Source: Lyophyllum atratum
Taxonomy: Eukaryota; Basidiomycota; Agaricomycetes; Agaricales; Lyophyllaceae
Assembly (NCBI GenBank): GCA_014905825.1
Contig: JACGCN010000068.1
Coordinates: 108,348-172,347, forward strand
DNA length: 64,000 bases
Reading direction: 5' to 3'
In this document: piece after piece, positions 1 to 10,856 of the stretch
How positions within the stretch are numbered: the first letter of the stretch is position 1
How the letters are laid out: the number at the start of each line of letters is the position of its first letter
Notes under the pieces: model-generated
Seen by the model: only the letters and a program-made list of their open reading frames with translations
Databases searched by the model: none
What the model was told of the DNA's origin: nothing
Program-made: the position numbers and the translations under genes

Positions 1-404
1 GGTGGTCAGCTGAACTTGAATGACGATCTGGCAATGGCCTTTGGCCCAAATATAGTGAAAAGGTTAGGTTAGTCTGACGCTGGGCTTACGCCATGTTCGG
101 AAGCACGAGGACATGTATGGTGGTTTAGCACAGGTGGGCCAACGTGGGATCACAAAGACCCCGAGCAGCAAGCTGATAGGAACGCGGGAGATTTGGTGTA
201 TCCAACAACCTATTCGTGACAAAGAATATTGCTGGTGACCGACATCACTCACGTCGCAGATACATAAACCCTCTTACCTTCAAATTCTGTGTATCACCGA
301 CCTCCGTTTTTCATATCAGACTCGGAGAACTCTTTCTTCATCCTGCTCTGCTGTCTCAACACGTACCGCTGCCACCTACTGCTGACTCTCATCATCACTT
401 TGAG
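1..404. other. Intergenic, nothing assignable
   Basis: Only short overlapping reading frames are present. None shows a recognisable domain or a chain of splice sites linking it to a neighbour. No RNA gene or repeat was seen before the hairpin repeat that begins near 405. Confidence 0.5.
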
Positions 405-640
405 GGCCAGGCGAGCCTCCGTTTTTCTACCATTCACGACGACATTGCCAATCCTTGGTCGGGCGGAGTCCATCTCATTTGTACTCTTTCTGCTGGCACC
501 TTTTACCGGATCGCCACATGAGTACATTACCATGGGAATGGATGACTCCCGACCATGGTGCCGCTGTACATCGTCCGCGAATAGGTAGTCGACTCCTCGG
601 CTCGTCGCCTCACCTCCGCCTGAGCGGCAGCCGGCCCCGT
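405..640 (+). repeat. Hairpin-bearing dispersed repeat, copy A
   Basis: First of three copies of a repeat of roughly 230 bases found in this window. The core is a large imperfect inverted repeat: left arm 453-486 (CTTGGTCGGGCGGAGTCCAT onward to GTACTC) and right arm 520-558 (from GAGTAC to GACCATGG). The arms can pair over about 35 bases around a loop of about 33 bases. From 520 onward, 44 bases are identical to the copy at 37.6 kb, while the flanks have drifted. No transposase, terminal repeat or target-site duplication was recognised. It could be a MITE-like non-autonomous element or a structured RNA locus; the sequence alone does not decide. Confidence 0.7.
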
Positions 641-1707
641 GAGCATAAGGCCTGAGACCAGCACCTACTGCCTGCACTGCCAAAAGATCGACCCCCACGA
701 ACGTCCATGCAACCTTCAACAGTATATCGCCGACGGGTTGTACAACTTCGGGGACGGGGATGACATCACGGGGTTGAACTCGCCGAAGTTCGTCGATTCT
801 GGAGGGGTCTGTCATAGTTTGCGCTATACCGCATATGAAATGTCAGTATGGGAGGCAGGTACGCTCATCGACTCCCTAACCTCCATGTCGGACTGAAGGA
901 TCGACCTTTCGACCCTCCCAATTAGGTCAGACTACCTTGAGTACCCCTGATCACCATCCGATGTAATCCCTGCCAAAATCGTTAGTCAGTTCCATAATTG
1001 AGCAGAAATGTTCGTTCACCGTGCTAAATCATGAGGTTGGAAGGCCGGGGCCCGGTCTTATCGCGCATGGAATGACGAGTTCACATTTTCTCCTTCATCG
1101 ACAGTTTGACACAAGCAGGATCCGCGCGTGCTCAATGCAGTAACGAGGCATATACACCTGAATCAAGGCTGCAGTCAGCATCAAGACCACTGTCTCTGGG
1201 AATGCACAACCTCTAGATCCTCTGCTGGAATCGTCGTTCTCATCGAACTCCCCCACCTTCGGCTACCTATAGCAGAATTCATGCCCATGACGAGCCTCGG
1301 ACCCGCCCAAGCGTCCCATTGATATGCGGCAGGCCGCATATTCTGAGCACAGAGTCACAGTCATTCAGGTGAAGTGACCATCTTTGACGCTGGACAACAA
1401 TAATGTGGGGCTCGCCAGTGCAGTAGCATGTCTGCTTCTTAACTCAGAATGGAGAACTCGATGGCTGCGCATGCATGACTATAAGCCTGTTGGGGACGCT
1501 TGCGGATGAACAGCTGGAATGTATATCGAGCCTTGTGGCTGGCACCCTTTGGTGCTTCCTGTGATGTGTATCCCCAGTGATATCGAATGTTGAAGTATAA
1601 GCTCGACGACTCACTTCTCATTCCTGAGAGCGGCCCCCAAGCCCCAACGTGTTGATTAATCTCCTCCCAGGAGAATTTGTGAAGATCGAACGAAGGCAGG
1701 AAATGGA
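641..1707. other. Intergenic, nothing assignable
   Basis: About 1.1 kb downstream of repeat copy A. Reading frames here are short (under 90 codons), have no recognisable motif and do not join into a spliced gene. I see no feature I can support. Confidence 0.4.
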
Positions 1708-2007
1708 TTGAAAATCACTGCATTGATAGACGAATCTGTGCAGGGTGCGTATCACCATGATAGAGTAAATGTGAGTTTATCGAAACCGGGTTATGGCCAC
1801 GGTCGATTTGTACAGTTGGGTTCGGCATCAACTTTTGATGACTCTGTAGTGAGCACCCACCACCCACGAGCTCGTTATCAATTTTTTTTCACTGCTCATC
1901 CCCGTATATATATGTTTTTCTTCACGAGATTTAGGCCTATCCATGCTCCTAGCTTCATCTTGAGGCCGCTGGAATATCCTCGTTCCGACCAGTTACCCCA
2001 TCAGTAC

Positions 2008-2454
2008 ATGTCCAGCTCAGCGTCGACAGACTTCACGGACGCCGCCATCCTTCAGTCCGTAGCCACCACTGTAAATCACAACGAAAGCTATAGGACAACT
2101 CCACATGGCTCCACCACACATAGTCATGGGCCGACGATGCACACAAGGTCGCATGCACCACAAGATGGTGCCTACCGGAGGCCCTCAGAATCATATACAT
2201 GGCTGAGCCTCGTTTCTGCCGCATCTGCCATCTGGGACTCGACTGTTAGGCTGAAGACTCCGAGGACGATATCACAACATCGATTTGGAGAGGAACGCCG
2301 CCGACAATTTCTCCTTGCCTACAGCCGGATTTTTCGGGCATCGTCACGTCTCGAGCGCCCTCCCGAATCCTTTGGACGGGATTTCAGACTATCCCACGTT
2401 ACTATCAGGACTGGAGTCAATTGGCCATGGACTACAGCACATCGAAAACATTAA
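2008..2454 (+). CDS. Doubtful orphan reading frame
   Basis: An open frame of 148 codons from an ATG at 2008. A TATA-like run (TATATATATG, around 1904-1914) and a short pyrimidine-rich stretch lie upstream, an arrangement seen at fungal promoters. The product would be polar, rich in Ser, Thr, His and Arg, with no recognised domain. A second overlapping frame (to 2734) is also open, and a third frame encodes a short CxxC-like peptide near 2205-2250, so this could equally be a decayed or non-coding region. I do not assign a function. Confidence 0.15.
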   Translation: MSSSASTDFTDAAILQSVATTVNHNESYRTTPHGSTTHSHGPTMHTRSHAPQDGAYRRPSESYTWLSLVSAASAIWDSTVRLKTPRTISQHRFGEERRRQFLLAYSRIFRASSRLERPPESFGRDFRLSHVTIRTGVNWPWTTAHRKH

Positions 2455-2734
2455 GGAAGTAAACAACAATTTTCCCATGCTACCCCGGCGCAGGTTCTAT
2501 CCGCACACTCAAAAGGATGCATCCAACTTGCGCCCCATTGCGCCTCACAGATCCCTTCAAATGACTGATGGTAGTGCAGGTGCCTTAGGTCTTACTCGCT
2601 CGACGTTCTTCTCCGACATATCAGTCCTTCAACTACATTCCGAGTTAGGACCGTTTTTGAAGTGTATCGCCGCGGCTGAAGCAGGGTTACAGGTCGGGCC
2701 TGAAGCCCTGCCGTTCAGGCCACTGGTCTGGTGA

Positions 2735-3388
2735 CGAAGTTCCGGGGCTGGGCTTGGGGTATATTCCCTTCAACGGCTAGTGTCTTTTAATTACCGATTT
2801 ATCGTCCTTCCTACACAAAGAGATCGGCTCTTGGTTCTACTACGTTCGACTTTGAAGGCGGCTCCCTAATCATAAAACACGAGTTCATATGGTCAAAAGA
2901 TTTGAGATCGGTGCCAGAATAGCAGTACCCGGAAACTTCTCACATGATGCAGACGCCGGAAGAGTCCAACACAATTTACGTGTCCATTCTGGTTCACGAT
3001 GCAAGTTAGGATTGATTTATGCGCAAATTCGTCGCGAGCGAGTGTAGATTCGCGTGCTGGGTCCAGTGGCCATGGTGAAGTGTGAAGATAAGGGAGGAAC
3101 AAATGATGACAAACAGTACGCGTCAGACGTTGCGCCGCGGGCCATGCGCCTCGACTAGGTACCACTTGTCACCAGCTTTTCTTAACTCTAGTATATGACG
3201 AGGTAGCAATCATAGTAGGAGACGAGCTCGGCCTCGACCTCTAAGTCTTGTAATAAAGTAGCATTTATTCCTATGAAGTTTCTCCAAAGTTAAGGGTATA
3301 CAGGTCACTCGGAGTTTTGACACGGAGTTGAACATCTCACAGCTCCAATGCGATTTCCCACCAATGTACGAACACAACAACGATGTAT
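2735..3388. other. Intergenic, 3' side of the PAQR gene
   Basis: Lies between the doubtful reading frame and the 3' end of the minus-strand PAQR gene. It presumably contains that gene's 3' UTR. No other coding or structural feature is supported. Confidence 0.4.
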
Positions 3389-5421
3389 TCAAGATACAAA
3401 ACACTGCACGCCCTCCCTCAACGACGCAATCGCTGCTCGATGCTGACTGACCGCTAGCACGATGAAGCAATGCCAGATGCAGTGAGAACCTGTACATCAT
3501 CGAAGCTACCATGAGGACGGGTCGTGTGCAGGTGCAGGTGAGACTTACCACCGCCGATACAATCGAGTCGCCGTTGGATGCTCGGAGGAAGGATGCGTTC
3601 AGGGAAGTGTAGCGCGTAGAAAGCGAGGCCGACGATGTACGAGACGAGTGAAGGAACAACGGGAGCTGCAATAGGTTAAGCCTAGAATCAAAGATCGAAC
3701 GATGTAGAACAAACCTATAAAGGTCAATGCCTGCTTCCAAGAACTAATGAACGCGAGGCCTGCAAGTGGTGCGATCGCCGAAAAAGCAAGACTCAGGAAA
3801 AAGGCGATACGATAGAACTAGAAATCGTGTAAGTAGCTCGGCTCATAGGACGGTATCATAGCAAGACATACCCGGTATTCATGCTGGTTGAACCATTCCA
3901 TGAAGGGGAAAACGTTTCCTGCGAGTCCCGTGAGGAAGCAGACGCTAAGGAAGACTTGTCCGAGTGACGGATGGCACTGGAAGCCGTAGTGCACGACGGT
4001 GCCCACGCTGGCGCTGATCAGCCTGACTACCGGTTAGTATCCATTCGTGCGATTTTATTCAAACTAAAGATCTTACCAACCGATGCCAACGTAGTCTATC
4101 CGAGCACACAAGTCCATGCTCTTGCGGTCTGCACACCCCGACATCGTGTGCCAGACGGCGCTGCTTAAAAGGCAGAGCAGAGCGAACGACATGAAAAGCC
4201 GCTCAGGGGTATCGATTGCAAAGTTCGGATTAACAAATGGTACCGAATTTGATCCCCATAGAAGGAATGGGATTAGGTGAGTATGAATATTTACTAGAGA
4301 CAGGAAGTCAGCCTATGAATTATTTAGAAGCGAGTAAGAGACAAACGTGTTTCGTTATGAAGGGCAAATAATGACATAATTATCAAGGGCCATTTTTCTA
4401 AGGGTATAAATCTGGCCGTGAAATGATGAAAATAAGCGAGTGTACAGCGTAAAAGGTCGATGAAGTAGACGTACCGATAACCATGGGTGACAAAGGGGTT
4501 GTTTTTCCATTGATGGGGAAGGTCAGAGTATTGAATCAAGCGGACCCCTTGGAATGAGCGCTTGACAGCGCTGGCCACTTCATTCGCAGCTCTTTGGAGC
4601 ATATCCTCTGTTTCCTCCACGATCTCCGTCGGGCTCGCGCTCAAAAGGTCCGTGACGAGCTCCGAAGATAGCAACGATTCAAGGAGGTCAGAGATCATGA
4701 CGCTCGGGGTCACGCCTGACATCTCCCGTGGCGAGGGAAATTCCATTGATGAGAGATGTGATTGCAGATGCTCTAGATGTTTAGATAGAGTCGGAATGTA
4801 GCTTAATGGCTTATTGAAATCCAGGTCATTGAATCGGGAGCGGACGTCGTCAAGCCTCAGTCGCATGTCGGAGAAGTGAGAGCGGACGTTCGGCATGTCG
4901 GGGAGGTTGGGCATGTCTGGAAAATGCGAGCGTACGTCCGGCATGTCGGGCAGGTGTGCGCGCATTTCAGTGAGCCCTGGGACGTCGGGGAGGTCGGGAA
5001 AATGGGACTTGACAAAGTTCTCCACCGACATGTCCGTAAAGTGGAATTCTGGGAGGTGTGAGCACACATCCGCGCGGATTCCCTCGAGGATTTCTAGGGC
5101 AGTTTGGGCCCACTGCCTTGCCTCCTCGATGGTAAGCTCGCCCATGGCCTTCCATGTCTCTAGATCCGGAGACTCGAGGTTGGATAGCTTCCTCTCCAGG
5201 TCAGCTAAATATGAAAGGACGAGAAACCGCAACGAGGCCAACGTCCGCGTCGGCGAAGCAGATGAGAGATCCAGCGCCTCGAGGGAAAGAGGTAGGGGCT
5301 GGCATATCTGCAGCCGAACAGGCTGTCTGGAGCTGGGGGCTGACAACCGGCGTTTGGCGCGACGTCTATGGATCTCAGACGTTGTCGCAGGCCTTGCGGT
5401 GGTCGTTACGGTGGCGCTCAT
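3389..5421 (-). CDS. PAQR / hemolysin-III family seven-TM protein
   Basis: Six exons: complement of 3389-3489, 3549-3665, 3715-3817, 3872-4022, 4077-4293 and 4347-5421, giving 587 residues. The C-terminal half (from about 310) is a PAQR (adiponectin receptor/Izh/hemolysin-III) core, entered by HQWKNNPFVTHGYR and followed by HNET before the first membrane segments, SAVWHTMSG, VGTVVHYGFQC and a final SHCIWHCFIVLA. The conserved His and Ser residues of these motifs correspond to the zinc-binding and ceramidase-like site of the family. The N-terminal ~300 residues are a soluble extension absent from short yeast Izh proteins. It includes repeats of the type LPDMP-N/D-VRSHF at about residues 140-195. 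Likely role: a membrane receptor or hydrolase in lipid and zinc homeostasis (family knowledge). The start is the first ATG of the long exon; it shares a 297-base divergent promoter with the hydrolase gene at 5719. Confidence 0.9.
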
Positions 5422-5718
5422 CGACCTAGGGGAGAGAGATAAAGGTACAAGAGAACGAAAGACTCGGAATGAGTGAGAAGTAGAGAAATGAGTTTGCAGG
5501 CTGTCCGTTCAAACTTGTGATTGACCGGCCATCACGGTGGCAGAGATCAGACTGGATCAGATCAACGCCAAGCTCAATTTTAGCTCGCTGACAAAGCTTT
5601 GGTGACCCATGTCCTGCTGAATCCGAATGACTCTCTGCTCAACGTCCGCAGCTTATAAAATGGCCAGAACTCCGTAATCTTGCCTTATACCTCCACCACC
5701 ATCCTTAGACTTCTAGAA
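5422..5718. promoter_or_regulatory. Divergent promoter between PAQR and PTH genes
   Basis: A 297-base interval between the start codons of the minus-strand PAQR gene and the plus-strand peptidyl-tRNA hydrolase. A TATA-like box (CTTATAAAA) lies at 5652-5660, about 60 bases before the hydrolase ATG. It must hold both core promoters. No other motif was assigned. Confidence 0.6.
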
Positions 5719-6375
5719 ATGCCCGTTGCTATTCCAAAAATCTTCGTTGTAGGGCTGGGTAACCTGCCTTTTCCTCTTACCCGGCACAGGTACGTTTTTC
5801 ATGGAGTTGAAATTCATATTCTGTTGAACACGTTCTTCAAGCGTTGGTCAACTGATTATCGATTCCCTCGCGTCACGTCTTGGCATTCACATGTCTACTG
5901 AGAGGAGCGGAATTACGGGACAAGGCAATGTCGTTATTGGGGAAACTATGGTCTCTCTACATCTCTTCAAGTCCAGTACGCGTACCATTCTGTTGCATCC
6001 TTTATAAAGCTAACGCATACGTCTCCAGAGTCTTTGATGAACATTTCTGGACCCTCTATTGCTGCTGCGTTCCGCAAGACAGTCCAGTCTCCCAGCTCCC
6101 TTATTGTTCTCTCGGACTCGCTCTCACACAAGGTCGAAACTCTCCACACCAGGCTGGGCGGTTCGGCTAACGGACATAATGGTGTCAAGAGTATCATTTC
6201 TGCTCTAGGCGGCGAAATGAATTTCTATCGCTTCCGCGTTGGCATTGGGCGCGACGAAACTGACGCGGCTACATATGTCATGCGTAAATTGTCGTCGCAT
6301 GAACGTCAATTCTGGAACGACCAGGGTCTTGATCTTGTCCTATCCGAAATCGAAAAGGTGGCTCTTAAAAGCTAA
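5719..6375 (+). CDS. Peptidyl-tRNA hydrolase, bacterial/mitochondrial type
   Basis: Three exons (5719-5789, 5842-5975, 6029-6375) encode 183 residues, the usual length for this family. The enzyme hydrolyses the ester bond of peptidyl-tRNA released during stalled translation, recycling tRNA, probably in the mitochondrion. Visible family marks are IFVVGLGN near the N-terminus (substrate-binding Asn), TRHSVGQL across the first junction (catalytic His), SLMNISGPS, LIVLSDSL (the Asp position), LGGSANGHNGVKSI and FYRFRVGIGR. The ATG at 5719 was chosen because it directly precedes the conserved strand and lies after the TATA box. An in-frame TTG upstream is unlikely to be used. No clear cleavable targeting peptide is visible. 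Confidence 0.93.
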
Positions 6376-6939
6376 CAACGATTCTTACAATGTACGTGAA
6401 TTTTAGTCCTTGGGTGTGCCTTCTTGACTCATGACTTTCAATGTCCAGTTGGCGTAACTCGATTTTAGACAAGCTAATCTCCCGCTATGGTCGGCGTTAT
6501 AGCCTGTTTAACCGCCCATATCTCTGGGCCACCTCCCGAAATGAGATACGCGCGTTTCATTACTCTCGGGGCAGAAGACGTTGGTGACCGTTCCGAAAAT
6601 CGCCTTCCCCCCGTCATCCATCTCCTATTGGCACTTCTCGACATACGGAACCTGGTGGGCCCCTCCCACAGTCGTGTCCTTTGGCCCCCCGAGCACATGT
6701 ACATACCCTGGAATACGATGCACTTATGATCACGGGATAACGTACGCGAAGCCGCGTCCGGCTTTCGACTATTTATTGAGCAAGCTCCAAATGGCTTCTT
6801 CAAAGCGGACGCTGAAACATGAGGCATAAGGTCGGACTTCTTGACACGTTCCATGTGGTCCGCCGCCGCGGTTCTTTTTAGAAGGCCTACAGAGCATTGA
6901 TAAGAGGCTGACTGCAAGAGCTACTAACAATTGTTCATC
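6376..6939. other. Intergenic between PTH and GH92 genes
   Basis: About 560 bases. Open frames on both strands (for example 6474-6917 on minus) show no recognised domain and no coherent splice chain. The interval presumably contains the 3' UTR of the hydrolase gene and the promoter of the mannosidase gene. Confidence 0.4.
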
Positions 6940-9900
6940 ATGCTCATCTCCTCCTCTTCAGCAGCACTACTGCTGGGCCTCTCAATTGCGCTTTTGGCAT
7001 CGGCACAACCTTCTCCCGAACTCCAGAGGAGAATATCGGCGGCCATCAAAGCCGCCGCCAACCAAAGTAATCCTGACTACACAGCATTCGTGAATCCTTT
7101 CATTGGAACAGGTGTGACTTCCTCGCTGTATGCGCGTTCTGCAGTATTCTCAATACCTCCTGTCAAGATAACGATGGAGATGTCTGGTATGTTTGAGTAA
7201 CTCGGAAAGTTTTGAGTACTTACAAGATGCTTAAGTCCTGGTGCATCCCTGCCTTTTGGGATGGTGAGCTCTTTACGTTCGCATCGTGAACACTTCTCAC
7301 CATCAAGTCAGGTAAAATTCTCGACTGACCTTACTGGATATGCCCCTGCTGGTATTTCATTCCTCCGTTCTCAGTCTGCGCGAATGATGGAATGGCTGAC
7401 ATAGGGTATATCGCCAACCCGGCTGAAAAGATTCGCGGCATCAGTCCTCTTCATGACAGTGGAACTGGATCCTCCTTAGGTGACCGCTCGTCCGCCCGTT
7501 TCGTTACAATGAACGCGCACTAAATATGACACATAGGGACTTACGGAAACTTTGAGATCATGCCTCTTCTGTGCCCTAATGGCTTTGATACATGCACAAC
7601 GACGCTCGCTGCGCGCCAGCGCCTGCGTAAACTGAACACGGACGGTGAGCACTGCAGCATATCTGCCTCATATGCTCATCACTTACATCCTTTCCAGAGG
7701 CATCGCCCGGATACTTCGCACAGACACTCAACAATAACATCAAGATGGAGGCAACGCCCACCCGTCGCGCAGGTCTCGAGAGGTTCACCTTCCCCGTGGG
7801 ATCGAAACCGTACTTTGTTCTCGATCTCGCGAACGACCTTCCTGCTTCCTTCGCCGGTGGCACGCTGGATATTGATCCTGCAAAGGGGAGAATCACGATC
7901 GGCGGCCGCTATGGATCGAGGTAAGACTCTGCTTCTAAAAATAATGTCTACTTACGTCTTATTGACTTGCTTGTCAATAGCTTCGGCCCAAGCAGATTCA
8001 ACTACCAGGCGTTCGCTTGTTATGACCTCCTAAACGGCGGGAAGCAAAAGCTGAGCGAGTATGGCGTGTGGACAGGCGACACGTGAGTGTTACCCATGTA
8101 CTCCATGAGAGCTTGCGCCAACCTAATGGTGGGACCGCAGTTTCGGGCTGGACGCTAAAGGACTCGGCCAAACTCACCTCAACCTCACACTCAACCTTAT
8201 CGGAGGAATCTACCAATCTGGCGCCCTCTTCTCCTACGATATCCAACCCCCAGCAAAACCGCAGATCATCATCCGCGTGGGCGTTTCCTTCCGCTCCACC
8301 GAGCAGGCCTGCGCCAATGCTGAAACCGAAGTCGGCGACGCGTCGTTCGAGGACATCCTCGCCAGGGCGAAAGCGGAGTGGCAGGAGAAGCTCAGCAAGG
8401 TCGAGATCGATATTGCGAACACGCCGGCCAATGTCACAGAGATGCTATATTCATCGCTGTACCGCGCTTCATTGACTCCGGTGTGTTCCCATGCGGCTCT
8501 GTGTTTGGAGGATCTTCTGAACCACATGGGCAGAATAATGCAACTGGGGAAACACAAGGTGTCTTCGAGAATACGTCATCGTTCTATTTTGATTCGCTGT
8601 ACTGCAGGTACGTTTCCATGCGGTTTTCTTCATAAATTTGTTAACCCCTTTGATCTTTAGTTGGGACACTGTAAGGCCGTAGCTGCTTCTATCAACTGCC
8701 GGCTGATCTCAGTAATGCTCTTATCTCTAGTTCAGGACCTTCTATCCTTTGCTGGCCCTCCACTCGCCAGTTGAATTCGCTCAAATCGTGGACAGTTATA
8801 TTGACGGATGGCGGAAAAATGGATGGATGCCAGAATGTCGTGCAAACAACCTACCAGGGTGGACTCAAGGAGGTTAGTGATACATAGAACGCTTGTGCTG
8901 TAACGAATCACTGAGATTTTCATAGGCTCAAGCGCTGACAACATCGTATCGCATTTCGCTGTAAACTATCACAACGAGGCAGAACGCCTGGGTATCAGCT
9001 TGGACGACCTGTACTCTGCATTGCTGGCTGACGGTGAGCTCAACCCGCCGGAATGGAACATCCAAGGTCGTCAGGTCAATGTCTACAAGTGAGTAGTCTC
9101 ACATAAGCTCCCTCACCGACGGTCGACTTATAACTGGCATTCAGGCAATTTGGCTACGTTCCATTCGCAGTTCTGGATGTCTCCAGCACAGGACGACAGA
9201 CCAGAGAAGGAAGTCGAACACTGGAGGTTTGTTTTGCACCTTTATATGTATGTTCTTAGCTCACGTCTATGCTGTTCAGTATGCTTTTGAGGACTTTGGT
9301 ATCCGTCAAGTCGCTCAGCTATTAGGAAAAGCCGACGACGTCGAGAAGTATACGAACCGTTCCTTGGTGCATAGGCCTCACTTTCTCTACTGAATTTACA
9401 TTATCTAAGCTTGTACTTAGTTCTATAGGAACGTCTGGGACCCTAGCGTCGTCAGCGACGGCTTCAAGGGTACGTCGCCCACACAGTTTTAAACCGTAAT
9501 AAGCTGACCCTGTCACATCGTATCAGGCTTCTCACAGAAGCGATTCTCGAACGGCACATTTGCTTTCAATAACCCAGTGGATTGCTCCCCGAACGACAGG
9601 AACTCATCGAGGGCCTGCTCGCTACAGGGAAGCAACGTCAATGGGTTCTATGAGTCGTCCTCTTGGGAATACAGTTGGTATGCAAGGACATCGAAGGGTC
9701 ATCTATTTTCCTTAGGTTGACGTTTCCAATAGGTTCGCGCCCCACGATACCGCGCATCTGATTGAGCTCATGGGCGGAAACGTGAGTAACTCGAGATCCC
9801 TGGGCTTGCACTTAATCTGATGTTTTGCTAGGACACCTTTGTGAAGCGTCTAGATCATTTCTTCGACGTGAGTGCCCCTAATGTTTGCTTGTGAGCTTAA

Positions 9901-10566
9901 TGCTTATCGTTTCTGATAGGCCGGATATTATCTTGCTGGGAATGAGCCTTCCTTCCAGACGCCGATTGGTTACCATTATGCCAACCATCCCGCCAAATCC
10001 GTCGACCGTGTTCGTGAGGTCGTCTTCACAAATTTCGACATCAGTAAGTGACTTCGTTTAAATCCAAATACTTCCACTGATGACCAGGACCTATCAGCTG
10101 CTGCCGGCCTGCCTGGAAACGATGACCAGGCTGCAATGGCCTCGCTGCTTTCCTTCCATCTGCTCGGCCTATACCCAGGTAGGTTGTGCATAGCATCCTT
10201 TCCCATACATATACTTATCAGCCGTCTCAAGTGCCGTCAACGACCCAATTCCTTGTCCTCTCTCCCTTCATCCCGAAGTACACCATCCATAACTCCTTCC
10301 TCAACACCAGCACAACAGTCACCACGCTCAACTTCGACGCCAAGTCCGTCCAGAAGACTATCCCACCAGGCACCGCCGCCTACGTCCAGAACGTCACCAT
10401 CAACGGCGTCCCCACGCCCTCTCGCTGCCACTTTGATTTTTACGACATCTTCCGGGTGGGCGGTGAGGTCGTCATCACGCTGACGGCGGACAAGACCGCA
10501 GCGGACGACTGCTTGGGTGCATTGCCTGAGAGTATCTCGACGGGAGGGTTTGCAAAAGCGCGTTGA
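6940..10566 (+). CDS. Secreted GH92 alpha-mannosidase
   Basis: Twenty-two exons: 6940-7111, 7168-7186, 7236-7263, 7312-7351, 7405-7479, 7537-7644, 7698-7920, 7981-8082, 8141-8480, 8534-8607, 8661-8670, 8731-8872, 8926-9088, 9145-9226, 9280-9366, 9421-9469, 9527-9677, 9733-9781, 9832-9867, 9920-10043, 10098-10178 and 10232-10566. The product has 829 residues. A hydrophobic signal peptide (MLISSSSAALLLGLSIALLA) begins it. Family GH92 marks follow: NPFIGT, DNDGDV, CPGASLPFGM, LHDSGTGSS, SWDTFRTFYPLL, NGWMPEC and, near the C-terminus, GLPGNDDQAAMAS, which carries the conserved aspartates linked to the general base. GH92 enzymes are calcium-dependent, inverting exo-alpha-mannosidases that trim mannans or N-glycans. 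Exons as short as 10 and 19 bases occur. The gene converges on the minus-strand gene ending at 10857. Confidence 0.93.
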
Positions 10567-10856
10567 TAGTATTGGGAATAAAGAAACAAAGGGAATATGA
10601 GATACTGTAACTGTAAATAGCGTAGGGAGAGAGCAATATGGTACATATATACATTTGCACAATGTGGATTTACATACAGATTGTACATCCCAAGAGTGTA
10701 CATCCCAGTTAGCGTAGACTGTGGTATGCCAGAGAGATCCAGGTCGTAAGTATCATAACGAGACGGTGTGAAGGTATCACGGGGTAGGCGTTGTATGGCA
10801 TGTAGTTCGTCCTTCCTTGTGAAGGATGATGAGAACGTTGTTCGGGTTATTATGAA

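Noticed and set aside
60..75. GGTTAGGTTAG, resembling fungal telomere repeats (TTAGGG)
   Set aside because: Only two imperfect units are present, without a run. This is chance in an internal position.
7352..7404. Alternative acceptor CAG at about 7374 in the GH92 gene, giving extra in-frame residues
   Set aside because: It would leave an intron of about 23 bases, too short. The TAG at 7404 gives a 53-base intron and the expected Gly-Tyr continuation.
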